This document shows, in pieces, positions 7,278 through 14,060 of a stretch of DNA of 18,224 nucleotides. The notes below the pieces were generated by a model. The model had not been told where the DNA came from, ran no database searches, and saw only the letters and a program-made list of their open reading frames with translations. Position 1 is the first letter of the stretch; each line of letters opens with the position of its first letter. The position numbers and the translations under genes were made by a program. The stretch lies in contig CAZAOK010000075.1 of assembly GCA_964486725.1 (NCBI GenBank), positions 1-18,224 on the forward strand, read 5' to 3'. The DNA is from M55B154 sp964486725. Lineage in GTDB: Bacteria > Spirochaetota > UBA4802 > UB4802.

Positions 7278-8307
7278 TCTGGGTTGGAAAAGCAAATTCC
7301 ACGTTAATCTCCTCAAGCCTTCGCTTCAATTCCAGGTTGACCTTCTGCTGAATATCCCTGTAAACCGCGAAATCACTGTTCAAAACATAATACACAACCT
7401 CGAAAACCAGGCTGAAGTCTCCAAATGAAGCAAAATGGGCACGATCAAAACGGGTTTGCTCAATATTTTCAATTATATCTTTAGCAATACCAGGAATTCT
7501 TTCAAGTTGATCTGCTGTTGTCTGGTAGACTACTCCGAACTCAAAAGAAACCCTTCTCTCATACATGCGCTTATAATTTCTAAGCCGTGAACTTGTCAGG
7601 TCACTATTGGAAAACACCAGCTGTTCACCGCTAAGACTTCTTATGCGGGTACTTTTAATACCAATATGTTCAACAACGCCAAGGTATTGGTCAATAATTA
7701 TAAAATCTCCGATCTCAAAGGGCCTGTCGAAAAAAATTGTAAAATAATTAAACACATCCCCAAGTATGGCCTGGGAGGCAAAGGCGATAGCAACCCCGCC
7801 AACGCCAAGGCCAGCGATAAGACCTGAAATCTTCACCCCAAGGTTGTCCAGTAATATGATAAGGGCTATTGACCATATAAGTATCTTGATTATGGTTCCG
7901 AGTAAGACTATTGTATTACTCTTTTCCTCTTCAACACCCTTATTTCGCCAGTATCGTCGGATAAAGAACATGATCAATGATACCAGTAATTTCGCTCCAA
8001 AAAAAACTGTAATAACTACACCAGTTACATTGAGTATCTTACTTATAACGGGGTTAAGGGTAAGCCTCATCATTCCAATAAATAGAACACTGTAATAGAG
8101 AAGAGGCATAATGTTTTTTTCTACAGCATGAAGAACCTCGTCGTCAATATCTGTTTCTGTCCGTGATATTACCAAGCGTATTCTTGCAAGCAGTATTGAC
8201 TTGATGACTAATACAAGTACCGCACCTGCCGCAATCATCAACACGGAGTATAGATAATCATTTACTGTATTACCCAGATACACCTGTTTAAGAATTTCCA
8301 AATTCAT
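7252..8307 (-). CDS. MscS-family mechanosensitive ion channel
   Basis: A 351-residue membrane protein. Hydrophobic helices lie at about 18-40, 68-87, 92-114 and 130-152. The pore-lining helix then shows the small-residue pattern GLIAGLGVGGVAIAFASQ. It is followed by the MscS beta domain (DRPFEIGDFIIIDQYLGVVEHIGIKSTRIR, then FSNSDL) and a soluble C-terminal alpha/beta domain that ends FAFPTQSIYL. All landmarks of the small-conductance channel family are present. The length is between E. coli MscS (286) and the larger paralogues, owing to one or two extra N-terminal helices. It should open under hypo-osmotic tension and release solutes across the inner membrane. The start ATG has an AGGGTG element about 10 nt upstream. 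Confidence 0.93.
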   Translation of the reverse strand: MNLEILKQVYLGNTVNDYLYSVLMIAAGAVLVLVIKSILLARIRLVISRTETDIDDEVLHAVEKNIMPLLYYSVLFIGMMRLTLNPVISKILNVTGVVITVFFGAKLLVSLIMFFIRRYWRNKGVEEEKSNTIVLLGTIIKILIWSIALIILLDNLGVKISGLIAGLGVGGVAIAFASQAILGDVFNYFTIFFDRPFEIGDFIIIDQYLGVVEHIGIKSTRIRSLSGEQLVFSNSDLTSSRLRNYKRMYERRVSFEFGVVYQTTADQLERIPGIAKDIIENIEQTRFDRAHFASFGDFSLVFEVVYYVLNSDFAVYRDIQQKVNLELKRRLEEINVEFAFPTQSIYLQKVE

Positions 8308-8573
8308 ACATCAAACACCCTGTTATTCATTTTATAATAATTTTGATTATTCAGTATGACAGCTGAGTAATTACATTGTTTATATTATCACTCTTCCAGC
8401 CCCCAAAGTCAACCCGAAGAGTAATCAAAAAAGTTATTTCATTTTTTTAAAAATTATTGTATACTAATACGCAACATATAGTATTCATTCTTGTCTATAC
8501 ACATATAAATTGTTTTTTCACAATCACGTGGTAGGATAAATACATTTATTACACATAACACAACGAAAAAATT

Positions 8574-9551
8574 ATGCCAGAAAAAACTAAAAAAACATCA
8601 AAAACATCTAAGAATAAAAGCACCGCCAGTTCCAATATAACAGCGAAAGAATTAACACGGGAAGCGGATGCTATAATCAAGTCACGTAAAAGTAGAAACA
8701 AAAAGTCATCAGGTGATGAATTCACCGATTCATCTATTGCGTGGTACCTCGAACAGATCAATCGGATTCCCCTTCTCACCAGGGAAGAAGAAGACAGGCT
8801 GGCCCGTGCAGCAAGAGAAGGAGATCAAAATGCCAAGGATGAGCTGATAAAGGCCAACCTTCGTTTCGTTGTGTCAATCGCGAAGAAATACCAGACAAGC
8901 GGTATATCCCTTCTTGACCTGATCAACGAGGGGAACATGGGCCTTATAAAAGCCGCCGAAAAATTTGACCCTGATCGAGGATTCCATTTCATATCTTACG
9001 CCGTCTGGTGGATTCGACAGGCTATTATCCTGGCCATATCACAGAAAACATCTCTCATCCGTCTTCCGCTGAACAGAACAGCCGATATGCAGAAAATCGA
9101 CAGGATTCACAAAAACCTGGAAAACAAGCTGGGAAGAGAACCCACCCCCGGTGAAATATCCGAAGAAATCGACATGGACAATGAGGAGATCAACCACCTC
9201 AGAAATATTTCCCAGGATTACGTTTCCCTTGACGCTTCTGTAGGAAACGCGGAGGACAACTCCATTCTTAACATGGTTGAAGACCAGAGGATAGAATCAC
9301 CGGACAAGAGAATTCTTGATGAATCACTGAAAGACGCTCTTGACCAGGTACTTGAAACGCTCACCTCATCTGAAAAAGAAATTCTAAAACTGCGTTTCGG
9401 TCTTTACGGTAACAAACCCATGTCATTGCAGCAAATTGGTGAAAAGTTCAACCTTTCAAAAGAAAGGATTCGCCAGATAGAAAAGAAAGCTATTCGACGC
9501 TTACGGCATCCATCAAGAAGCCAGAAATTAAAAAGTTATCTTCAGGATTAA
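8574..9551 (+). CDS. RNA polymerase sigma-70 factor (RpoD/SigA-like)
   Basis: A 325-residue sigma factor. Residues 1-50 are a Lys/Ser/Thr-rich tail in place of region 1.1. Region 1.2 is at about 53-85 (WYLEQINRIPLLTREEEDRLA) and region 2 at about 88-168 (LIKANLRFVVSIAKKY, LLDLINEGNMGLIKAAEKFD, YAVWWIRQAI). Region 3 is at about 170-250. Region 4 has a helix-turn-helix at 284-303 (SLQQIGEKFNLSKERIRQIE) and ends LRHPSRSQKLKSYL, which is characteristic of primary sigmas. Regions 2.4 and 4.2 are intact, so it should recognise TTGACA/TATAAT-type promoters, consistent with those seen here. The short length and lack of region 1.1 also suit RpoS-like or other group 2 sigmas, so primary versus alternative role is open. 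No Shine-Dalgarno precedes the ATG. The next gene follows after 2 nt. Confidence 0.9.
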   Translation: MPEKTKKTSKTSKNKSTASSNITAKELTREADAIIKSRKSRNKKSSGDEFTDSSIAWYLEQINRIPLLTREEEDRLARAAREGDQNAKDELIKANLRFVVSIAKKYQTSGISLLDLINEGNMGLIKAAEKFDPDRGFHFISYAVWWIRQAIILAISQKTSLIRLPLNRTADMQKIDRIHKNLENKLGREPTPGEISEEIDMDNEEINHLRNISQDYVSLDASVGNAEDNSILNMVEDQRIESPDKRILDESLKDALDQVLETLTSSEKEILKLRFGLYGNKPMSLQQIGEKFNLSKERIRQIEKKAIRRLRHPSRSQKLKSYLQD

Positions 9552-9553
9552 TC

Positions 9554-10636
9554 ATGCGATACTTCATTACAGGTCTTCTCGCGGGCATCGTACTGGGATT
9601 TGTCCCATGGCTTATGCCTTCACACTCATTCAAAATATTTCCCCAGTGGCATGGAAAAATATCAGATGCCCGCACAATAGCCACATCTCCCTTTACTGTT
9701 AATTCCAAAAAACCAATCGGGCCGGTGCGAACAGGCAAGGGATACATCATGTTCAGGGAGAACGGAACCCTGGCGGCAAATCCTTCTACTGATACAGGGA
9801 TAATAGCACCATCAGGCAACGGGATGTACTATGTTGAATACGCTAAGCTTTCTGATGAAATATCATATCGCAATTACAGGGAAGAACCTTTCTGGACCCT
9901 CTCCACACACGAATATCCGCATCTTTCATACGAGGGAAAACTTATCCTTCTGCTGACAGCCGACAATAGTGCTGTAAGAATGGTAGACTATAATGGCAAT
10001 TTTACCGGTGTAAAAAAAATTACCGGGCGATTTTGCACCAGTTTGGGATTTTCCCAACCGGGCAATGCGGCCGCCATAGGGTTTCTTGACGGAACATATT
10101 ATTTTCTGAACCAGAAAGGAGAAGTTGCGCATAAGGGGGTGACCCCCGGCAATTCCCTCGTGAAATCAATATCGATCAGCAACAACGCTGAGTACGGTGC
10201 TGTCCATTACGGCTCATCAGGAAAAAGAAATGACAAACTGCTACTGGTTAACATACCTGAAAATGATTCATTCACCGTACCCGTAAAGGGAAACAGCAGG
10301 GCTCGCTCTTCAATATGTATTAATGATAACGGGACAGCCCTTTTTCTCGGAATGTCACACCTGTACCATGTACAGATTACACGGGAAAAACACAGTTCCA
10401 TTGATATACTCGATCGAAGAGAGGGGCACAATTCCATACAAAACGCAAATGAGATTTTCGCCGTATCCTATACCGACAAAAAAGGAGCGTCACGTTTTTA
10501 TATCGTACATGAAAACGGAACCGTACTTTACGCCCGGGCCTTTCCCGAAGAACCCTATCTTGATGTCATTACACGGGGCCAGTCAATTCTTCTAAGAGGT
10601 CCTGATACGCTGTACTGCTATGGTTACCAGCTATAA
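9554..10636 (+). CDS. Membrane-anchored beta-propeller-like protein of unknown function
   Basis: A 360-residue protein. Residues 4-21 (FITGLLAGIVLGFVPWLM) form an uncleaved anchor or signal segment, so the rest is probably periplasmic. The body consists of about six or seven repeating four-strand units. They carry propeller-type turns: HLSYEGKLILLLTADNSAVRMVDYNGN, LGFSQPGNAAAIGFLDGTYYFLNQKGE, SISNNAEYGAVHYG, CINDNGTALFLGMSHLYHVQ, YIVHENGTVLYARAF. This resembles WD40/PQQ-like propellers without their signature residues. The start is 2 nt after the sigma-factor stop, with AGGA just inside that gene, so the two are co-transcribed. The 3' end overlaps the convergent glycosyltransferase gene by 68 bp. 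The function is not recognised. Confidence 0.8.
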   Translation: MRYFITGLLAGIVLGFVPWLMPSHSFKIFPQWHGKISDARTIATSPFTVNSKKPIGPVRTGKGYIMFRENGTLAANPSTDTGIIAPSGNGMYYVEYAKLSDEISYRNYREEPFWTLSTHEYPHLSYEGKLILLLTADNSAVRMVDYNGNFTGVKKITGRFCTSLGFSQPGNAAAIGFLDGTYYFLNQKGEVAHKGVTPGNSLVKSISISNNAEYGAVHYGSSGKRNDKLLLVNIPENDSFTVPVKGNSRARSSICINDNGTALFLGMSHLYHVQITREKHSSIDILDRREGHNSIQNANEIFAVSYTDKKGASRFYIVHENGTVLYARAFPEEPYLDVITRGQSILLRGPDTLYCYGYQL

Positions 10637-11459
10637 TATCTTTCCGCACCTTCCTGGCCGTTTCTGCCAGGTAATCATTGTTTCTTCTTTCTGCACCCTG
10701 TTGCAGAATAGCTAACTTTTTCATGGCAACCTGTATACTCGCCAGCAGGTAATCCCCGGGCATATCGTCATGATGATTTTTCAGTAATCCGCAGATAGAA
10801 TAAACCCTGAAACGATCCATCCCTTTATAACTGGCCGAAAGCTGATCGGTATGGCCTCCATACCGGGTTACCATGTATTGCGGGACATACCCGATTCTTT
10901 CTTTCCAGCTGACACGAAGCCAAAGGTCGTAATCTTCACACGCGGGTAACCTTTCATCAAAACCACCCGTTTCTTCAAGTAATGCACGGTGCATAATGGT
11001 TGCTGATGGACTTACAAGACATAGATGGAGGGAATCTAAAAAGATCCACCCTCCCCTTTTCTTGTGACGCTGCCCGGGATTAACCCTTCTCTCGTTTCGA
11101 ATCCAGATTTCATCTACCTGGTGTATTCTCTCTTCCCGGTTCAGGCTGCCCAGATATTCATCATGCACCCTGAGTTTATGCGACATCCACTGGTCATCAG
11201 AATCCAGAAAGGTTATCCAGGGCGAGGATGATACCATGATCCCATGATTTCGGGCAGCACTCACCCCGGCATGTTTCTGCTGAATATATTTCAGCTTACC
11301 CCTGTATTCTTCTTCTATTAAAGGGGTATCATCCGTAGAACCGTCATCTACAACTATCAACTCGTAATCAGTAAATGTCTGCGCAAGCACGGAATGAATG
11401 GCCCTTCTCAGCATTTCATACCTGTTACGGGTGGGAATAATAACAGAAATAAATGGCAT
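10569..11459 (-). CDS. Family 2 glycosyltransferase
   Basis: A 296-residue GT-A fold enzyme. It opens with MPFISVIIPTRNR, has the nucleotide-binding VVDDGSTDD (Asp38/39), the DXD-like metal site LDSDD (86-89) and the acceptor-side ED motif ACEDYDLW (Glu175-Asp176, probable catalytic base region). It should transfer a sugar from a nucleotide donor in the cytoplasm; donor and acceptor are not readable. An upstream GTG at 11477, overlapping the MlaD-like gene by 11 nt, is possible. I prefer ATG 11459, 7 nt after that gene's stop, because the fold starts there, although its Shine-Dalgarno is weak. It is the last gene of the Mla-like operon, which suggests a link to envelope glycolipid. The last 68 bp are antisense to the end of the propeller gene. 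Confidence 0.88.
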   Translation of the reverse strand: MPFISVIIPTRNRYEMLRRAIHSVLAQTFTDYELIVVDDGSTDDTPLIEEEYRGKLKYIQQKHAGVSAARNHGIMVSSSPWITFLDSDDQWMSHKLRVHDEYLGSLNREERIHQVDEIWIRNERRVNPGQRHKKRGGWIFLDSLHLCLVSPSATIMHRALLEETGGFDERLPACEDYDLWLRVSWKERIGYVPQYMVTRYGGHTDQLSASYKGMDRFRVYSICGLLKNHHDDMPGDYLLASIQVAMKKLAILQQGAERRNNDYLAETARKVRKDIIAGNHSSTAYQDLLEELTGPV

Positions 11460-11466
11460 ACACGGT

Positions 11467-12153
11467 TCACTTATCACCTTTCATGAGAAATTTAAGAGGG
11501 TGCCGCTTCAACTCCATAGAGATTTCGTCCATCGTTTTCGCGGTTTTTCTAAAAGACCGCATTATCTCGATAATATCCTTTTGTGAATCGTTAAGAACCG
11601 TACTCACCGTTTCTACACTGCGGGACAGGTTGCCAAGCAATATCCTGATATTGCTCCTGCTGTCCAGTGATATATCCCTGAGCACCCCCACTGTACTGGT
11701 AACAGTAGCCAGCATCACATGAACATCCTGCAGCAGTGCCTCCAGGTTAACATATTCGATACCTTCAATAACCGCGTATTCCCTGAGAAGTTCCTGCTTG
11801 GTATCAGGATTGCGTAGTTCAATTATGGTATCCCCAATGATGTTCTGATTCTGAATTACCGCGGTACAATCTTCATACATTGCTATCTCGTTTTCAACAC
11901 GCATTACCGCCAGGAAATGCAATGCAGGCTGGTATACCGGGATTATTTCAACAACCCTTCCGATAGTATATCCCTTTACCTTAACCTGTGTACCATTTTT
12001 TATCGATGATATGCTGTCTACCTTCAGGTAAATGTCCTTTGTGGAAGAGGCAAACGAATATCCAAGTTTAAGCACCACGAAAACCAGTAATATCAATACA
12101 GGAAGCAGGATAAACACAGCTACCCGCACTTCATTTTTTTCAAGCTTTACCAT
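11467..12153 (-). CDS. MCE-domain lipid-transport protein (MlaD-like)
   Basis: A 228-residue protein with one N-terminal transmembrane helix (about 11-31). A single MCE domain follows at about 38-115, with the family's G-x-x-V-x-V-x-G-x-x-x-G pattern at Gly54, Val57, Gly61 and Gly65 (NGTQVKVKGYTIGRV) and the later NQNIIGDTIIEL. A helical tail (about 130-215) ends LKRHPLKFLMKG, a typical ending of single-MCE proteins. In the E. coli Mla system MlaD forms a periplasmic hexamer on the MlaFEDB transporter and passes phospholipids. Here it follows the ABC-like gene with a textbook Shine-Dalgarno (AAGGAGGT, 6 nt before ATG) in the gap, so translation is probably strong. No MlaC or MlaB gene is in the window. 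Confidence 0.92.
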   Translation of the reverse strand: MVKLEKNEVRVAVFILLPVLILLVFVVLKLGYSFASSTKDIYLKVDSISSIKNGTQVKVKGYTIGRVVEIIPVYQPALHFLAVMRVENEIAMYEDCTAVIQNQNIIGDTIIELRNPDTKQELLREYAVIEGIEYVNLEALLQDVHVMLATVTSTVGVLRDISLDSRSNIRILLGNLSRSVETVSTVLNDSQKDIIEIMRSFRKTAKTMDEISMELKRHPLKFLMKGDK

Positions 12154-12167
12154 ATTACGACCTCCTT

Positions 12168-12944
12168 TTACATCATTCGCATCGGGCCATCAATGGATGC
12201 CTGGTGGAATTGTCTCACATATGGATTCTCGGCCCGTGCAAAATCATCCGGGCTGCCGTCGAACACAATTCGTCCTTCATGCAGCATAACAAAACGCTCA
12301 GCCATCTCAATATATAATTCTGGACGATAAGTAACAATGATCACCGACTTGTGGGGGGCAAATGCCCGGTTTTGCAGGGCAGACATGAACACCTGCACGT
12401 TTAAAAGACATTGTTCTTCAAGAGGATGTTCTATGAGCAGAAGGTCAGGATCAAGGGCGATGGAACGTCCGTAAGACGTTCGCAGTAATTCAGATGAGGA
12501 AAGATGAACAGGCCGACGACTGGCACAATGTTCAAGCTTAAGATATTCAATCATGGACTCAACACGCTCGTCCACCTCCCGGGATGTTAGGCTGGAATGA
12601 TACCGCAATGGCAGTGCAATATTTTCAAAGACACTCATGTTGTTAATCAGCCCGAAATTTCTTTGTAAATAGCCGAAACCTTTTCTGAAGTTATGCACTT
12701 CTATTTCATCAAAATCCTTTACTGGCCTGCCGCCAAAAAAAATATTTCCGTCAAATTCTCCTGCAGCATTCACAATGAGTTGACAAATGCAGTCGATACC
12801 CGAATTTTCAGGGCCGAAGAACACTATATCCTCACCAAGACAAATTGATATTGAAACATCATTTATCAGCCTGACACCCTCAGATGAATAGGAAACGTTT
12901 TCAAGTGTAACTATCTCCCCTTTATTTGTACATGCCGTATCCAT
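12168..12944 (-). CDS. Degenerate ABC ATPase of an Mla-type lipid transporter (MlaF-like pseudo-ATPase)
   Basis: A 258-residue protein of normal MlaF length and layout: an N-terminal strand region VTLENVSYSSEGVRLINDVSISI, a Q-loop-like FGYLQRNFGLINNMSVFENIALPLRYH (an MlaF-like signature), then an LHEGRIVFDGSPDDF C-terminal part. The catalytic motifs are lost. The P-loop reads G44-P-E-N-S-G-I-D-C52, with Ile50 for Lys and Asp51-Cys52 for Thr/Ser-Thr. The signature is LSSSE (148-152) in place of LSGGQ. Walker B ends Glu172-His173 where Asp-Glu is expected. The D-loop is EEQC and the H-loop is VTY206 in place of VTH. I re-read these codons on the complementary strand and they stand. The frame is open and the operon compact (8 nt after the permease, 14 nt before the MCE gene, Shine-Dalgarno AGGG). 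It is therefore likely an expressed subunit that does not hydrolyse ATP in the usual way. Confidence 0.85.
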   Translation of the reverse strand: MDTACTNKGEIVTLENVSYSSEGVRLINDVSISICLGEDIVFFGPENSGIDCICQLIVNAAGEFDGNIFFGGRPVKDFDEIEVHNFRKGFGYLQRNFGLINNMSVFENIALPLRYHSSLTSREVDERVESMIEYLKLEHCASRRPVHLSSSELLRTSYGRSIALDPDLLLIEHPLEEQCLLNVQVFMSALQNRAFAPHKSVIIVTYRPELYIEMAERFVMLHEGRIVFDGSPDDFARAENPYVRQFHQASIDGPMRMM

Positions 12945-12952
12945 ATATATCC

Positions 12953-13756
12953 CTAAAAATAGAATAGCGCTGAAATAAACGCGTTAATAACAAAAATAAC
13001 AAGCAGGGTTCGAACTACTGCCTGTGAAACATATATTGGTATTTCAAAGGTAGACTTTGGCTTAAGTCCGTAATAACAACAGATAAGCGGTATCAATATC
13101 CCGTAAATCAGGCTTTTTAATATGGTAATGAAAAGGTCATTAAAACTGAAAGCGTCAAGCAGGGTCTGTATAAAAACCCCAATGGGAATATGCACGGTTG
13201 AAATAGATAACAGGTATCCTCCGAAAAAAGCCACAATGTCAAAAATTACAATCAATGAAAAAATTGCAATAATTGATGCTATGATCCTGGGTAATATAAT
13301 ATACAACTTGGTGTCTATCCCCATCAGTTCAAGGGATAGTATCTCCCGGTTCTGTGTCTGTGTAGCAATCTCTGCGGCTATTGCCGAACCCGACCTGCTC
13401 ACAACGATCATCGCGGTAGCCAGAGGTCCCAGTTCTCTTGCGATGATAATAACCAGCAGATTACCGATAAAACTTTCTATCCCGAATTTCGGGAAATTTG
13501 TATGTGCCTGAATTATAACCGTACCACCCAGCATCAATGCGATTATCATTAAAAGTGGCAGAGCATCTATGCCGGTAAAGCGTGTCTGGTTTACTACAAT
13601 ACTGTACAGTGACCTGAAGCGGAGATAGCGAATTGACTTTAATGATTTAATAATACTTACAACGTAAGAATAAAACGATCGAACACCGTTCCAGACAGAT
13701 AAAATACGCTGAACTATTTTCTTAATAAAACGGGGAACATTCATTGACATGTACAC
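12953..13756 (-). CDS. MlaE-like permease of an MCE lipid transporter
   Basis: A 267-residue membrane protein of the MlaE/TrbI-like permease family (DUF140). After a basic N-terminal stretch (1-50) comes NQTRFTGIDALPLLM (56-70), the usual start of the family. Hydrophobic helices lie at about 66-84, 98-118, 152-188, 206-229 and 245-265. The conserved core RELGPLATAMIVVSRSGSAIAAEIATQ (108-133) and the coupling-helix end LELMGID (142-148) are present. It should form the inner-membrane core of a phospholipid transporter with the two genes that follow. There is no STAS domain, and none is encoded nearby. The GTG at 13756 is chosen because GGAG lies 8 nt upstream; in-frame ATGs at 13750 and 13744 are alternatives. 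It is the first gene of a four-gene operon. Confidence 0.92.
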   Translation of the reverse strand: MYMSMNVPRFIKKIVQRILSVWNGVRSFYSYVVSIIKSLKSIRYLRFRSLYSIVVNQTRFTGIDALPLLMIIALMLGGTVIIQAHTNFPKFGIESFIGNLLVIIIARELGPLATAMIVVSRSGSAIAAEIATQTQNREILSLELMGIDTKLYIILPRIIASIIAIFSLIVIFDIVAFFGGYLLSISTVHIPIGVFIQTLLDAFSFNDLFITILKSLIYGILIPLICCYYGLKPKSTFEIPIYVSQAVVRTLLVIFVINAFISALFYF

Positions 13757-13812
13757 CTGTATGTCTCCACTGTACCAATCAGATGGTGGTTATAATATAT
13801 GTACAGAACAAT

Positions 13813-13840
13813 AGTATAGTTCCATCGGTTGTTAAGGCAA
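13813..13840 (-). promoter_or_regulatory. Candidate promoter of the Mla-like operon
   Basis: On the minus strand TTGCCT (13840-13835) and TATACT (13818-13813) are separated by 16 nt. Each box has two mismatches or fewer to the sigma-70 consensus. Transcription would begin near 13806, about 50 nt before the permease start. Confidence 0.45.
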
Positions 13841-13879
13841 TAATATTTCATACAAATTTAATATTTTTACCGGCCTGTT

Positions 13880-13901
13880 TATGCCCCCGGGCATATATGC
13901 C
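13880..13901. promoter_or_regulatory. Overlapping palindromes, possible operator
   Basis: TATGCCCCCGGGCATA (13880-13895) is self-complementary apart from its centre. It overlaps the perfect 12-bp palindrome GGCATATATGCC (13890-13901). They lie between divergent units, about 40 nt upstream of the predicted -35 box of the Mla-like operon. A dimeric regulator site is one reading. The T-rich run TTATTTTTATC that follows also allows a weak plus-strand terminator. Confidence 0.3.
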
Positions 13902-14060
13902 TTATTTTTATCAATTTAATTCCACTTCAGAGGTTATCATGACGATACATATATTAGAAAACCAGCACAACATACAATTATTTCCATGTGAAAGAATAAA
14001 ATAATTGAAATGATGAGCGGATCCGTTTTAAGTGATACAAACTGAAAGGGAAACATTTTT

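Larger units (their letters stand above)
13757..14060. other. Divergent promoter region between the Mla-like operon and the hydrolase gene
   Basis: This 304-nt AT-rich gap separates two divergent transcription units. It holds the predicted promoter of the Mla-like operon (13813-13840, minus strand) and a pair of overlapping palindromes at 13880-13901. No clear -35/-10 pair was found for the plus-strand gene at 14061. A short open frame at 13744-14004 has no recognisable features, starts inside the permease gene and is probably not a gene. Confidence 0.5.

Noticed and set aside
6237..8375. A shared 15-mer AGCTGAGTA[G/A]TTACA upstream of two plus-strand genes (6237-6251 and 8361-8375)
   Set aside because: A 14/15 match between two places is expected several times by chance in a window of this size, and the flanks do not extend the match.
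12168..12944. Pseudogene or frameshift as explanation of the missing ABC motifs
   Set aside because: The reading frame is complete with normal length, start signal and operon spacing. The changed motifs are in-frame substitutions at separate places, and the non-catalytic MlaF features remain. I keep it as an intact degenerate protein.
13744..14004. An 86-residue open frame on the plus strand in the divergent gap
   Set aside because: It begins inside the antisense start of the permease gene, has no Shine-Dalgarno, no recognisable domain and an irregular composition rich in Cys and aromatic residues. It overlaps the predicted operon promoter.
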